A stretch of DNA of 64,000 nt from Bradyrhizobium sp. CB1650 (GTDB lineage: Bacteria > Pseudomonadota > Alphaproteobacteria > Rhizobiales > Xanthobacteraceae), in NCBI RefSeq assembly GCF_029761915.1, contig NZ_CP121695.1:6725501-6789500 (forward strand). Reading direction: 5' to 3'. How positions within the stretch are numbered: position 1 is the first letter of the stretch; the number at the start of each line of letters is the position of its first letter. Positions 1 to 8,702 of the stretch are shown here, one piece after another. The translations under genes and the position numbers were made by a program. The notes beneath the pieces were generated by a model. That model was not told the origin of the DNA. It saw only the letters and a list, made by a program, of their open reading frames with translations, and did no database searches.

Positions 1-2
1 GC

Positions 3-788
3 ATCACCGCTGAGGGCACCAAGCTGACTGATCTGCCCGGCGGCCCGATCGACCATCATTGGACGAAGAGCCTGCTGGCCAGCCCGGACGGATCCAAGCT
101 CTACGTCGGTGTCGGGTCGAACAGCAACGTCGGAGAGAACGGCCTGCAGGCCGAGTATGAGCGCGCCGCGATCTGGGAGGTTGACCGCGCTACGGGGGCG
201 CATCGCGTTTTCGCCGGCGGCGTGCGCAACCCGACAGGCCTGCAGTGGGAACCGACGACCGGCAAGCTTTGGGCGATCGCCAACGAACGTGACGAGATCG
301 GACCCGATCTCGTCCCGGACTATCTCACCTCGGTGCAGAATGGAGGGTTTTACGGCTGGCCGTACAGCTACTACGGACAGCACCTCGATCCTCGCGTTCA
401 ACCGCAACGGCCAGATCTCGTGGCCAGAGCGATCGTGCCGGACTACGCGCTCAGCTCCCACGTGGCTCCCCTGGGATTTGCCATGTCCTCTGGCCATGGC
501 CTGCCTGCGAAGTATGAGAGCGGCGCCTTCGTCGGAGAGCACGGCAGCTGGGATCGAACACCACTCAATGGCTACAAGGTGGTCTTCGTACCCTTCAAGG
601 ATGGCAAGCCATCGGGTGCCGCGCAGGACATCGTCACCGGCTTTCTTGATGCAAACAATCACACCCACGGCAGACCAGTCGGCGTGGCCGTCGATCGCAC
701 CGGTGCGCTGTTGATCGCCGACGACGTCGGCAATACGGTGTGGCGTGTCTCGTCAGCCAACGCTGCGGCTCCGAAGCCGGCCTCGTAG
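3..788 (+). CDS. PQQ-dependent sugar (sorbosone-type) dehydrogenase, C-terminal part
   Basis: The reading frame is already open at the window edge, so only the C-terminal 261 residues are present. The fragment resembles glucose/sorbosone dehydrogenases, six-bladed beta-propellers that oxidise sugars with PQQ in the periplasm. Visible family features are [12 protein letters not shown], a VRNPTGLQW segment, a [11 protein letters not shown] stretch, [10 protein letters not shown] and the closing blade [24 protein letters not shown] rho-independent hairpin follows 18 bases after the stop. The family assignment is from sequence recognition; substrate and cofactor use are inferred. The N-terminus and any signal peptide lie outside the window. 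Confidence 0.85.
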   Translation: MTAEGTKLTDLPGGPIDHHWTKSLLASPDGSKLYVGVGSNSNVGENGLQAEYERAAIWEVDRATGAHRVFAGGVRNPTGLQWEPTTGKLWAIANERDEIGPDLVPDYLTSVQNGGFYGWPYSYYGQHLDPRVQPQRPDLVARAIVPDYALSSHVAPLGFAMSSGHGLPAKYESGAFVGEHGSWDRTPLNGYKVVFVPFKDGKPSGAAQDIVTGFLDANNHTHGRPVGVAVDRTGALLIADDVGNTVWRVSSANAAAPKPAS

Positions 789-806
789 CAAGCAAACCGA
801 CGTAGG

Positions 807-834
807 GGGCCCGGGCTGGACCGGGCCCTTTTTT
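807..834 (+). terminator. rho-independent terminator after the sugar dehydrogenase
   Basis: A perfect 8-bp stem (GGGCCCGG / CCGGGCCC) with a six-base loop is followed by six T residues. It lies between the dehydrogenase stop and the GTG start of the next gene. A longer upstream start for that gene would place this hairpin inside its coding region, which argues for the later start. Confidence 0.85.
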
Positions 835-858
835 CTCGACTCGTTCGGAGTACCCGCC

Positions 859-1398
859 GTGGACCTCGGCCCCTTCTCTACCATATCGAAAAGCCCGCTG
901 GCCCTTGGCCTCCTGTCGGCAGCCATCATGATCCCGCTGACGGCCGCCTTTGTGAACTCGCCTGGAGCTCATGCCGGCACGGCAGCCGCCTCCTCCACCC
1001 AACCCGCGACCTACCTGCCCAGCATCAGCGATATGATGATTGGCACAATTCAGCCCAGACACGAGCGAATTTGGCGAGCCGAGCAAGCCGGTGACTGGGA
1101 TTTTGCCGCCTACGAGCTCGGCAATCTCCGCGGCGCGTTCGGCCGGCTCGGACGCGCCCATCCGATGGAAGAGAATATCCCGTTTCCCGACATGATCGAG
1201 TCCGTCACCAAGCAACCGCTCGAGGATCTCAAGGGTGCGATCGATCGGAAAGATGACGCGGAGTTTGGCAAGGCCTATGACTCGCTCAGCGAGGCCTGCA
1301 ATTCCTGTCACCAGGCGCTGAACCACGGCACGATCCTGATTGGTCGACCGACCAGTGCGTCCCAGTCAGATCTAGTCTTCGGCAAAGCCGGACGGTAG
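859..1398 (+). CDS. cytochrome c'-like exported haem protein
   Basis: This 179-residue protein starts at GTG 859, with GGAG eight bases upstream. An N-terminal hydrophobic segment (about residues 12-28) looks like a Sec signal and is followed by an Ala/Ser/Thr-rich stretch. The single c-type haem motif CNSCH lies near the C-terminus (Cys147, Cys150, His151), as in cytochrome c' four-helix proteins. The segment between is helical and charged. It probably carries electrons in the periplasm, possibly for the upstream quinoprotein-type dehydrogenase, although the terminator between them argues for separate transcripts. An upstream ATG at 745 is unlikely because that frame runs through the terminator. 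Confidence 0.75.
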   Translation: MDLGPFSTISKSPLALGLLSAAIMIPLTAAFVNSPGAHAGTAAASSTQPATYLPSISDMMIGTIQPRHERIWRAEQAGDWDFAAYELGNLRGAFGRLGRAHPMEENIPFPDMIESVTKQPLEDLKGAIDRKDDAEFGKAYDSLSEACNSCHQALNHGTILIGRPTSASQSDLVFGKAGR

Positions 1399-1421
1399 CA
1401 CGCATCTGCCCGGCGTATCGA

Positions 1422-2837
1422 TCATCCCTGCGGCAGGTTCGCTCCATTGGCCTTGTCAGAACAGACGATCTCGATACGCCCCCCGGGACCGGGATGGACG
1501 ATCAGCCGAAAGCCGTGCAGCTTGATGATAGCCGCCACCAGGCTAAGTCCGAGCCCGACACCAGGAGTGTTGCGCATCTTGTCGGAGCGGTAAAATCGTC
1601 GGAGCACGGCTTCACGTTCCTTTTCGCTGATACCAGGCCCGGTATCGGTCACGCGCACGACGGTTTGGTTGTCGCCCCGCAAGAGATCCAGGCCGACCTT
1701 CCCGCCGGCCGGCGTGAACTTGATCGCGTTGTCGACGAGATTTGCCACAGCCTCGAACAGCAGATCCCGGTCACCCCAAACGTGCAGCTTGCGGTCGATA
1801 TCGACACCGAGATCGATGCTCTTGTCCTCCGCAATCGGCTCGTAAACGTCACATACTTCTCGCAAGATTTCATGAAGTGCGACGTTGCCGAACCCGGCGG
1901 AACGCCGGCTGTTCTCGATCTCGGTCAGGCGCAGGAGCGCGGTGATGATTGCCAGCGACTGATCAATGCCTCCGATCGCCTTGTCCGCGACGGCCTGAAG
2001 CTGCTCCAGAGTGGTCGCGTGCGTACGCCCACGCTCCAAGGACAATCGAGCGCGTGTCAACGGAGTTCTCACGTCGTGCGCAATGTCATTGCCGACGCCG
2101 GCAAGCGCATTGATCATGGCTTCCATTTCATCGAGCATGCCGTTCACGATCACAGTCAGTCTGGAGAACGGATCGTTGACGTTACGATGCGGAAGGCGCT
2201 CGCGCAGGTCACCGGCGATGATGCGCTGAACCCGCTGATTGACCTCCTCCACCCGCCGTTGCGCGCGCACGCTCAACCAGGCTCCGGCCAACAAGCAAAG
2301 GCAGAGCGCCGGCAGCAGCCCCAGCGCGAGGGCTTGCCCCACGACGCTCGATATCTCGCGGGTCTCGTCGACGTTCCGTCCCATGACCAGAACATCGCCG
2401 TTTTCCAAACGCCTTCCTACCGCCCGGATCGACGGATCACTACCTGGCGATTGACCAACTCGCGCTACCCTCGCAGCTTGTGCCGTTCCATCGGCCTTGA
2501 AGCCCTGCGGGACCTTTTCGAGATTGCCAGTAACCCGATTGCCGGCAGCATCGAACAATCCCGCATACTGGACACCTCGGGAATCCTGGCCAAGATGATC
2601 CGTGATTGCATCAACGCGGCGGTCGTGCGGCAGGACCGCAACGAAATTGAGTTGTTGGGCGATCATGCGATCGGATCGCGCGATCAGATAGCCATCGATC
2701 TTCCAGTAGATGTAGCCGAACATCACGATGATGAGTACGGCGAATACGGCGGCCACCGCCGAGGCCCAGCGGAAGGTGTTCGAGCGTATGAGTTGGAGCT
2801 GGCGCATCGATCTCGCCGGTTGGTCTTCGTATCTCAT
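1422..2837 (-). CDS. two-component sensor histidine kinase
   Basis: The 471-residue protein has a first membrane segment (about residues 25-45), a periplasmic sensor region of some 115 residues, a second membrane segment (about 163-190), a HAMP linker, and a HisKA domain with the phospho-acceptor His254 in IAHDVRTPL. A HATPase domain follows with N-box VDNAIKF, G1 DTGPGIS and GVGLGLSLV. All catalytic boxes are intact. It lies 29 bases downstream of the response regulator and is almost certainly co-transcribed with it. Met11 (position 2807) is preceded by GGCGAG and is an alternative start. The stimulus is unknown, since the sensor domain has no recognisable motif. Confidence 0.9.
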   Translation of the reverse strand: MRYEDQPARSMRQLQLIRSNTFRWASAVAAVFAVLIIVMFGYIYWKIDGYLIARSDRMIAQQLNFVAVLPHDRRVDAITDHLGQDSRGVQYAGLFDAAGNRVTGNLEKVPQGFKADGTAQAARVARVGQSPGSDPSIRAVGRRLENGDVLVMGRNVDETREISSVVGQALALGLLPALCLCLLAGAWLSVRAQRRVEEVNQRVQRIIAGDLRERLPHRNVNDPFSRLTVIVNGMLDEMEAMINALAGVGNDIAHDVRTPLTRARLSLERGRTHATTLEQLQAVADKAIGGIDQSLAIITALLRLTEIENSRRSAGFGNVALHEILREVCDVYEPIAEDKSIDLGVDIDRKLHVWGDRDLLFEAVANLVDNAIKFTPAGGKVGLDLLRGDNQTVVRVTDTGPGISEKEREAVLRRFYRSDKMRNTPGVGLGLSLVAAIIKLHGFRLIVHPGPGGRIEIVCSDKANGANLPQG

Positions 2838-2866
2838 CCGATCGTCGGGCCAAGCACTGGCGGCGT

Positions 2867-3544
2867 CTATTGCTGCGTCCGCAGAATAAACCCGGAGCCC
2901 CGGACGTTGTGAATCAACTGGGCTTCGCCGGCGCCATCGACCTTGTGCCTCAGCCGGCCCATATGCACGTCGACTAGATTGGTTGTAGCCGGGACGAACT
3001 TGTAGTTCCAGACTTCCTCAAGCAACATCGCACGAGTCAGCAACTGGTCGCTTCGCCGCATCATATATTCGAGGAGGCGGAATTCGCGTGGCAACAGATC
3101 GATGGTCCGTTCGCCGCGCCGCGCGGTACGCTCGATCAGATCGAGCTCGAGAGGACCGACCCGCAACGTCGTTCCGCGGCTGTCCGCGGGACGACGAAGC
3201 AGGGCTTCGATCCTTGCTACGAGCTCCACGACTGCAAAGGGCTTCGTGAGATAATCGTCTCCGCCACTTCGCAAACCCCGCACCCGATCGTCGACGGCGC
3301 CGAGCGCGCTGAGCACCAAAACCGGAGTGCTAACCTGCTCCTTGCGCAACGCCTCGATGATTGTAAGCCCGTCCATGCCGGGCAGCATGCGATCGACGAT
3401 CAGGACATCGGGATGCAGCGCGCGGGCCTTGTCGAGGCCGTCAATTCCGTTCGATGCCCACTCGACCTCAAACCCAAGCTCGCTCAGCTCGGCCACTATC
3501 TCCTCGGCCGTCCCGTCGTCGTCCTCGATCAGAAGAACCTTCAT
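2867..3544 (-). CDS. OmpR-family response regulator
   Basis: The chosen start gives 225 residues. The receiver domain begins MKVLLIEDDD, with phospho-acceptor Asp51 in LIVDRMLPG and the conserved Lys in DYLTKPFAVVEL. A winged-helix DNA-binding domain follows (LLPREFRLLEYM to GSGFILRT). The open frame reaches 3622, but residues before MKVLL match no receiver domain, so the start was placed at 3544; the adjacent ATG at 3547 is equally possible. It is paired with the downstream kinase. The divergent upstream region holds a long inverted repeat. Target genes cannot be read from the sequence. Confidence 0.92.
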   Translation of the reverse strand: MKVLLIEDDDGTAEEIVAELSELGFEVEWASNGIDGLDKARALHPDVLIVDRMLPGMDGLTIIEALRKEQVSTPVLVLSALGAVDDRVRGLRSGGDDYLTKPFAVVELVARIEALLRRPADSRGTTLRVGPLELDLIERTARRGERTIDLLPREFRLLEYMMRRSDQLLTRAMLLEEVWNYKFVPATTNLVDVHMGRLRHKVDGAGEAQLIHNVRGSGFILRTQQ

Positions 3545-3705
3545 CATCAGCTCGATCTCAGATATGCCAAAGTGCCCAGCCGGCCGGCGGAAAATCATAT
3601 GCTCGCTCGTTGGCAAAGTCATAGGCCACCGTCCAAATAGTCGAGTTAGAATGAGCCGATCTGCGCTACCCCACTTGGCTTAACGCCGCCCGCTTCGGAT
3701 TAGCA

Positions 3706-3769
3706 CGCCGCCTCGGCAAAGCGCGGCAGGGCCCTCGACCAACGACATAAACTCTCTGCCGAGGCGGCG
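3706..3769. repeat. long inverted repeat in a 389-base divergent intergenic region
   Basis: Perfect 13-bp arms (CGCCGCCTCGGCA and its complement) are separated by 38 bases, between the response-regulator start and the oxidoreductase start. An RNA hairpin or a protein-binding dyad are both possible. Nothing else recognisable was seen between 3545 and 3933. Confidence 0.5.
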
Positions 3770-3933
3770 CCATTAAATAGCAATTTAAGGAGCTTAGCGG
3801 ATCGGGAGCCGCCCGGATGGCCCCGCGCGGCCGCCGGGCAACCCGCTCGTCCTAACACTGAAATCGATTTTAGACGACATCCTTCGACCGCATGCGTACG
3901 TTCCTCCGTACGCAACCTGGAGAACGGGCCGCC

Positions 3934-4866
3934 ATGCTGGACGATGTCAACGAACGGGTTACAAATGGCAATGCGCGAGTTGATCGGCTGACGTCCCCCA
4001 AAATCGGTTTCATCGGGCTCGGCCTGATGGGTACGGCCATGGCGGCCAATCTCGCGGCCGACGGTCGCAACGTGTGCGCCTATGTACGCCGGCCGGAGCG
4101 CATCAACGACCTCGAGGCGCTCGGAGTAGCGGCAACAACTCGTCGTGCGGACTTGTTCGACAGCGACATCGTCATCAGCATGTTGCCTGATGATGCTGCC
4201 ATGCGGAATGTCTTCTTCGGACCATTCGGAATCGCGGAGTCGTTACGGTCCGGCGTGATCCATCTATCGATGAGCACCATCAGCACCGAAGCCTCAGCCG
4301 CGTTTCTGCTCGAGCATGAACGTCGTGGTCAAGGCTACGTTGCCGCCCCCGTGTTCGGCAACCCCGACGCCGCCAGAGCCCGCCAGCTGACTGTCATTCT
4401 GGCAGGCAACCCTGCTTATTGTGAACATTGCCGGCCGGTGACGGATTCGCTGGGGCAGACTTTCGTCATTGGGACGGATCCCGCGCAAGCCAATCTGATC
4501 AAGCTGCTCGGCAACATGATGACGGCGACCGCTCTCGAGGTCCTCGGAGAAGTCGTGACCGTGCTGCGCAAGCGCGGACAGGACCCTCAGCAATTCGTGG
4601 ACATCATGACCGGGACAATGTTCGACAGCCGCGTCCACAAGAACTATGGCAGCCGGCTCATTGCCGGCAGTTTCAAGCCGGGGCTGACGATGCCGCTGGC
4701 GCTCAAGGACGTGCGCCTGGCGCTGGCCGAGGCGGAGCTGGCCGGCGCTCCGATGCCATCGGTGGGTGTCGTTCGCGACCGCCTGATCACCGGAATTGCG
4801 CGCGGCCACGGCGGACTTGACTGGACGGCACTCGGAATGGTGGCTTCGGAGGAAGCGGGACTATAG
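3934..4866 (+). CDS. NAD(P)-dependent 3-hydroxyisobutyrate dehydrogenase-family oxidoreductase
   Basis: The protein has 310 residues from ATG 3934, which has CTGGAGA ten bases upstream; the open frame extends to 3892 without a ribosome site. The N-terminal Rossmann fold carries GFIGLGLMGTAMAANL, followed by the family segment DIVISMLPDDAAM. A C-terminal helical domain contains the substrate-site Lys in NLIKLLGNMM. Members of this family oxidise beta-hydroxy acids or reduce short aldehydes such as glyoxylate and succinic semialdehyde. The second motif, normally DAPVSGG, here reads AAPVFGNPDAA, which may indicate an imine-reductase-like or otherwise unusual substrate. It stands alone, with no operon partner. 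Confidence 0.85.
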   Translation: MLDDVNERVTNGNARVDRLTSPKIGFIGLGLMGTAMAANLAADGRNVCAYVRRPERINDLEALGVAATTRRADLFDSDIVISMLPDDAAMRNVFFGPFGIAESLRSGVIHLSMSTISTEASAAFLLEHERRGQGYVAAPVFGNPDAARARQLTVILAGNPAYCEHCRPVTDSLGQTFVIGTDPAQANLIKLLGNMMTATALEVLGEVVTVLRKRGQDPQQFVDIMTGTMFDSRVHKNYGSRLIAGSFKPGLTMPLALKDVRLALAEAELAGAPMPSVGVVRDRLITGIARGHGGLDWTALGMVASEEAGL

Positions 4867-5260
4867 ATCCGCGCGGTGCGCTAAGGCCGCCGCGACGCGC
4901 AACACCGCGACTCCAGCCTCATGGAGCGCCGCACCGAGACCGATCTCCGTCCATTCGATCTTTCTGCTCTCTTTGCGACCACGCTCGTGACGGTCTGCGC
5001 GGTTAGTTGCATCCTCCAAATATGACTCTGCAGAGATTTGAATGCGCAGTCGAACAGCACGACTGTCGCACGCACCACTATGGAGAGAGATGCTGCGCAA
5101 CAGACAAGGGCGCCGACTGCCGTCTCGCCTTTCGCATTCCGACTCACGCTCCATTGATGCCGCGTGAGCGTTTCGTGCGTTTGGCTGCCCCCTTATCCAT
5201 CACATCTATTCCGACGGGCCGCTCTTTGAAACGGCCTGCTGTTTTCAACGGAGAAGCTCA
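4867..5260. other. 394-base intergenic region
   Basis: No convincing gene was seen. A minus-strand frame of about 97 codons crosses the region but has no ribosome site and no recognisable domain. The last 15 bases hold the GGAGAAG ribosome site of the next gene. Confidence 0.4.
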
Positions 5261-5506
5261 ATGACAAATCTCAAATTGCTGTCGACTGGATTGATTGCGG
5301 TGGCAATGCTTGCCTCGCCCGCCATGGCTCGCGAAAGCGGCGTCGCCGCCAAGCGAGCTGCCGTGGAAGCCAACGCTGCCGCAGTCGACGCGCCGTTCTA
5401 CTCTGGTGACCGCGCTTGCGTTCCAGCACCGCGCGTCGGCGCGTTTGCGACGGCGCCGTGGACCGGCAACAACGTTCCCTGCGAACCGGGCACGGGTGCG
5501 TTCTAA
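5261..5506 (+). CDS. small exported protein of unknown function
   Basis: The 81-residue protein starts with a clear Sec signal (MTNLKLLSTGLIAVAMLAS-PAMA, cleavage near residue 23). The mature part is short, rich in Ala and Val, and contains two Cys residues in DRACVPAP and NNVPCEPG. GGAGAAG lies upstream of the ATG. A good terminator hairpin follows. I recognise this as a kind of small exported protein common in rhizobia but cannot name a function. The two Cys could form one disulphide in the periplasm. Confidence 0.75.
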   Translation: MTNLKLLSTGLIAVAMLASPAMARESGVAAKRAAVEANAAAVDAPFYSGDRACVPAPRVGAFATAPWTGNNVPCEPGTGAF

Positions 5507-5590
5507 TCCGCGTACTGCGCTTGCGGGCCTGTGCGAGTGTTTCTCTTGCCCCTTGGCGTGTGAACCATCGTCGATCAGCGCACCGACCGA

Positions 5591-5626
5591 AGCGGGCTGG
5601 GACTCCGTTCCAGCCCGCTCTTTTTG
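5591..5626 (+). terminator. rho-independent terminator
   Basis: A perfect 10-bp stem (AGCGGGCTGG / CCAGCCCGCT) with a nine-base loop is followed by CTTTTTGG. It lies 84 bases after the small exported protein gene. The rest of 5507-5843 holds no gene. Confidence 0.85.
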
Positions 5627-5843
5627 GATCCTCCATCCCGACAAAGAGGATCAGACCGAGCGTTTCTCGCTTCGGCCTTCCTCAACTTGCCGCGAGTCAA
5701 ATAGCCTTCCAGCCCTTGTGAAGGCGAATTTACTGGCGCAGCCGTCGAGTATCCCTACTTTTTCAATCATCGAAGGCTTAGTCGCGCAGCCACTCACGGA
5801 TCCCGCGCTGACCTGAAAAGTCTCAAGTACAAGGAGTGTTCTG

Positions 5844-6287
5844 ATGAAACGAATGATGATGATCCTGGCCACGGCCGCGCTTGCCTCCGCACTGGCTGTC
5901 GGCGCGGCCGATGCACGGGGCGGCGGAGGTGGAGGTGGTGGCGGTCACGGCGGAGGTTTCGGCGGAGGCGGGCACATGGGTGGATTTGGCGGTGGCGGTC
6001 ACGGCGGCGGCTTCGGCGGAGGCGCTCATGTCGGCGGCTTTGACGGTGGTGCGCACGTGGGCGGCTTCGGCGGAGGCGTTCATGTCGGCGGCATGGCGGG
6101 CCGGATCGGCGGCGATCATCTTGGCTTTGGCGATCGCCCCCATCCGTATGGCACGGGCATCCATGGCTACGCCATGCATCACTACGGCAGGTACCGGCGG
6201 GGCTACGCGTACTATTATGGCAATCCTGATTGCTACGATTGGTACGTGCTGCATCCCGATCAGCCGCTGCCGCTAAGCTGCAGCTAG
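5844..6287 (+). CDS. exported Gly/His-rich repeat protein
   Basis: The 147-residue protein follows a strong AAGGAG ribosome site. It begins with a Sec signal (MKRMMMILATAALASALAVG..ADA) followed by about 70 residues of GGGFGGGGHMGGFGGG-type repeats with periodic His. A Tyr-rich C-terminus ends PDCYDWYVLHPDQPLPLSCS and has two Cys. Such proteins are exported, low in complexity and of unknown role. The repeated His side chains could bind metal and the C-terminal Cys pair could form a disulphide; both are inferences. No operon partner is evident. Confidence 0.75.
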   Translation: MKRMMMILATAALASALAVGAADARGGGGGGGGGHGGGFGGGGHMGGFGGGGHGGGFGGGAHVGGFDGGAHVGGFGGGVHVGGMAGRIGGDHLGFGDRPHPYGTGIHGYAMHHYGRYRRGYAYYYGNPDCYDWYVLHPDQPLPLSCS

Positions 6288-6577
6288 TGCTGCCCGCGGC
6301 TCCCAGCCTTCGGTCTGGATCGGCTCGCGCCGCCCGGGCCGATGGCAGATCCAGCCAGACACCTCAATTCAAAGTGACGGCTCTGAATTCCAATTTACTG
6401 GTGTCGCATCGCCAGCGGCCATACCTCGAACCCAGCGAGTTCCCTCAATGTGCCGCTGCAGCGCTCGATGTTCAGAGACAGGCAGGCATCACATCAAAGC
6501 ATCGACGTTGGCTCGCGCGACCGTCCCGGGCGTCGTCTCATGCAATCCAATGGGCGCAGAATAAGCAGGAGCAAGCA

Positions 6578-7594
6578 ATGAACCTCGCCCCGAAAAGGAA
6601 CATGGAATACATCGATATCCCCGGCACATCCATCCGCGCATCTCGCATCGCGCTCGGGACATGGGCGATCGGCGGCTGGATGTGGGGCGGGACTGACGAA
6701 AGCGATGCGATCAAGACGATCCAGGAAGCGCTCGATCAGGGAATCAACCTCATCGACACCGCGCCCGTCTACGGTTTCGGTCGCTCGGAGCAAATCGTCG
6801 GAAAGGCCCTCGCCGACGGTCGCCGCTGGAACGCCGTCATCGCCACAAAGGTCGGACTCGACTGGAAGAACGACAAGCCATTTCGCAATGCGCGCAAGGC
6901 GCGGATTGTGGAAGAAGTCGAGAATTCGCTGCGGCGGCTTCGGACAGATGTGATCGATCTCTACCAGGTGCACTGGCCCGATCCGCGCACTCCGATTGCG
7001 GAAACCGCCGAAGCCGTCGACGCACTGCATCGCGACGGAAAAATTCGCGCCGTCGGCGTCAGCAATTTCAGTCCGGCGCAAATGGATGAATTCCGCAAGG
7101 TCGCGCCACTTCACACCGCCCAGCCGCCCTACAATCTGTTCGAACGCGCAATCGAGCAGGACGTACTCCCCTATTGCCAGCAGAACAAGATCGCGCTGCT
7201 CGCGTACGGCTCGCTGTGCCGGGGCTTGTTGTCCGGCAGCATGTCCACATCGAGCCGTTTCGCCGGCGACGACCTGCGGAAGAGCGATCCCAAGTTCCGA
7301 TCGCCCCGTTTTCAGCAATATCTCGAGGCCGTTGGACGGCTCGATCAGTTTGCGCGAGAGCGCTTCAACAGGAGAGTGATCCACTTGGCGGTACGCTGGG
7401 TCCTCGATCGCGGCGAGTCGAACATCGCGTTGTGGGGTGCCCGGCGCGCGGAGCAGCTCGCGCCGATCACCGACGTACTCGGCTGGCGAATCGATGCCGC
7501 CGCCATGGCCGAAGTCGACCGAATTCTTCGGGAGACGGTCAAGGATCCCGTCGGCCCCGAATTCATGGCGCCTCCGGATCGGGAGGCGGCATGA
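6578..7594 (+). CDS. aldo/keto reductase
   Basis: The protein has 338 residues from ATG 6578, with AGGAG six bases upstream; the open frame runs back to 6230 without family similarity. The TIM-barrel shows the aldo/keto reductase signature: catalytic Asp and Tyr in DTAPVYGFGRSEQIVGKAL, Lys in IATKVGL and His in YQVHWPD. It is expected to reduce aldehydes or ketones with NADPH in the cytoplasm. Its stop codon overlaps the ATG of the following cupin gene, so the two are co-translated. The paoABC aldehyde oxidoreductase genes follow directly, so the locus probably handles reactive aldehydes in two compartments. Confidence 0.9.
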   Translation: MNLAPKRNMEYIDIPGTSIRASRIALGTWAIGGWMWGGTDESDAIKTIQEALDQGINLIDTAPVYGFGRSEQIVGKALADGRRWNAVIATKVGLDWKNDKPFRNARKARIVEEVENSLRRLRTDVIDLYQVHWPDPRTPIAETAEAVDALHRDGKIRAVGVSNFSPAQMDEFRKVAPLHTAQPPYNLFERAIEQDVLPYCQQNKIALLAYGSLCRGLLSGSMSTSSRFAGDDLRKSDPKFRSPRFQQYLEAVGRLDQFARERFNRRVIHLAVRWVLDRGESNIALWGARRAEQLAPITDVLGWRIDAAAMAEVDRILRETVKDPVGPEFMAPPDREAA

Positions 7595-7998
7595 TGGACA
7601 CACGATCCGCAATCCAAATCGTGAGCCGGGATCGGTTCGATGCGACGACGGCCCAAACATCAGGCTCCCATCGTTTCGCCGCGATCGGACCGTCACTGGG
7701 CATCACTTCAACCATCTGGGGCGGCCTCTTCGAGGTGGAGCCGGGCGCACGAACCGGAATCCACCACCACGGCGAACAGGACACGATCGCATTCGTGCTG
7801 TCGGGCCGGTGCGAAGTTCGCTGGGGCGACAAGGGCGAGTTCTCTTCACGCGCGAAGGCCGGCGACTTCATTCACGTTCCTGCGTTTCTGCCGCATATGG
7901 AAATTAATCCGTCCGAACTCCTGCCCTTCCGGTGGGTCGTAGTGCGCAGCACCCCTGTGCCCATCGTCGTCAATCTGCCGGACGCGTTCTGGTCGTGA
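7591..7998 (+). CDS. small cupin-domain protein
   Basis: The protein has 135 residues from ATG 7591, or 134 from ATG 7594, which is better spaced from the GGGAGG ribosome site. It overlaps the aldo/keto reductase stop. A single cupin barrel is visible: motif 1 is GARTGIHHHGEQDTIAFVLSG, with three His and a Glu, and motif 2 is GDFIHVPAFLPHMEIN. The metal-ligand set His-His-Glu-His is complete, so a metal-binding protein is likely. Cupins of this size bind or isomerise small molecules, and the reaction is unknown. The context suggests it acts with the reductase or the downstream oxidoreductase. Confidence 0.8.
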   Translation: MMDTRSAIQIVSRDRFDATTAQTSGSHRFAAIGPSLGITSTIWGGLFEVEPGARTGIHHHGEQDTIAFVLSGRCEVRWGDKGEFSSRAKAGDFIHVPAFLPHMEINPSELLPFRWVVVRSTPVPIVVNLPDAFWS

Positions 7999-8052
7999 GC
8001 CGGGCGACTTTGCCCCGACATCGTTGATCTGCCCTGCACATACGGAACAGAC

Positions 8053-8214
8053 ATGGAAGACACGCAATCGATTTTTCCGACCGTGGAAGTCACGCGCCGT
8101 ACGGTCATCGAGACAGGCACCACCGCGCTCCTGTTGAGCAGCCTGCCACGCGGCGCGCTTGCTGCGGGGCCGATCAAGCTGAACCCTCCGCCGTCCCGAT
8201 CGAGCTTCGGGTGA
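8053..8214 (+). pseudogene. Tat leader of paoA, out of frame with the mature subunit
   Basis: This 53-codon frame encodes a twin-arginine signal (VTRRTVIETGTTALLLSSL) ending in an Ala-rich cleavage region, as expected for the N-terminus of the periplasmic aldehyde oxidoreductase small subunit. It ends in TGA at 8212-8214, overlapping the GTG at 8211 that opens the body of the subunit in another frame. In that frame, the codons just upstream read [12 protein letters not shown], which fits the family. One base gained or lost around 8165-8185 would join the two. It may be real decay, sequencing error, or a coupled leader. Confidence 0.6.
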
Positions 8215-8702
8215 ACGGTCTCCTGCACCATCTTACGCTCGATCCCCGTACCACCCTGCTGGACGCCCTGCGCGAGCATCTGGCGCTCACCGGCTCGAAG
8301 AAAGGATGCGATCACGGCCAGTGCGGCGCCTGCACCGTGCTGGTCGAGGGACGCCGCATCAATTCATGCCTCACGCTGGCAGTCATGCACGATGGCCAGT
8401 CGGTCACCACGATCGAGGGGCTCGCTTCCGGCAGCGACCTGCATCCGATGCAGGCGGCATTTGTCGAGCATGACGGCTTTCAATGCGGCTACTGCACCTC
8501 TGGCCAGATCTGCTCCGCAGTGGGCATGCTGGCCGAAAGCCGAGAAGGCATGCCAAGCTACGTGACTGCCGATCTTACCCATCCGCTGACCAAGCTGAGC
8601 GATGACGAAGTTCGCGAGCGGATGAGCGGGAATGTCTGCCGCTGCGCAGCCTACCCGAACATTGTCGCAGCCATCAAAACGGCGATGGGAGAACAGATAT
8701 GA
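8211..8702 (+). CDS. paoA: periplasmic aldehyde oxidoreductase, [2Fe-2S] subunit (PaoA-like)
   Basis: The in-frame part has 163 residues. Both [2Fe-2S] clusters of the xanthine-oxidase family are complete: the plant-ferredoxin type [21 protein letters not shown] and the second, all-alpha type [11 protein letters not shown] with CRCAAYPN. Together with PaoB and PaoC it would oxidise aromatic and aliphatic aldehydes to acids in the periplasm, passing electrons from the molybdenum site to FAD. The family normally starts with a Tat signal; here that signal is encoded just upstream in a different frame. As annotated from GTG 8211 the subunit would lack the export signal. The stop overlaps the start of paoB. 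Confidence 0.85.
   Translation: MNGLLHHLTLDPRTTLLDALREHLALTGSKKGCDHGQCGACTVLVEGRRINSCLTLAVMHDGQSVTTIEGLASGSDLHPMQAAFVEHDGFQCGYCTSGQICSAVGMLAESREGMPSYVTADLTHPLTKLSDDEVRERMSGNVCRCAAYPNIVAAIKTAMGEQI

Noticed and set aside
745..858. Upstream extension of the cytochrome c'-like gene to ATG 745
   Set aside because: It would read through the terminator hairpin and lacks a signal peptide; GTG 859 has a good ribosome site.
4861..5154. Minus-strand frame of 97 codons after the oxidoreductase gene
   Set aside because: Ser/Arg-rich shadow-like sequence with no start signal.
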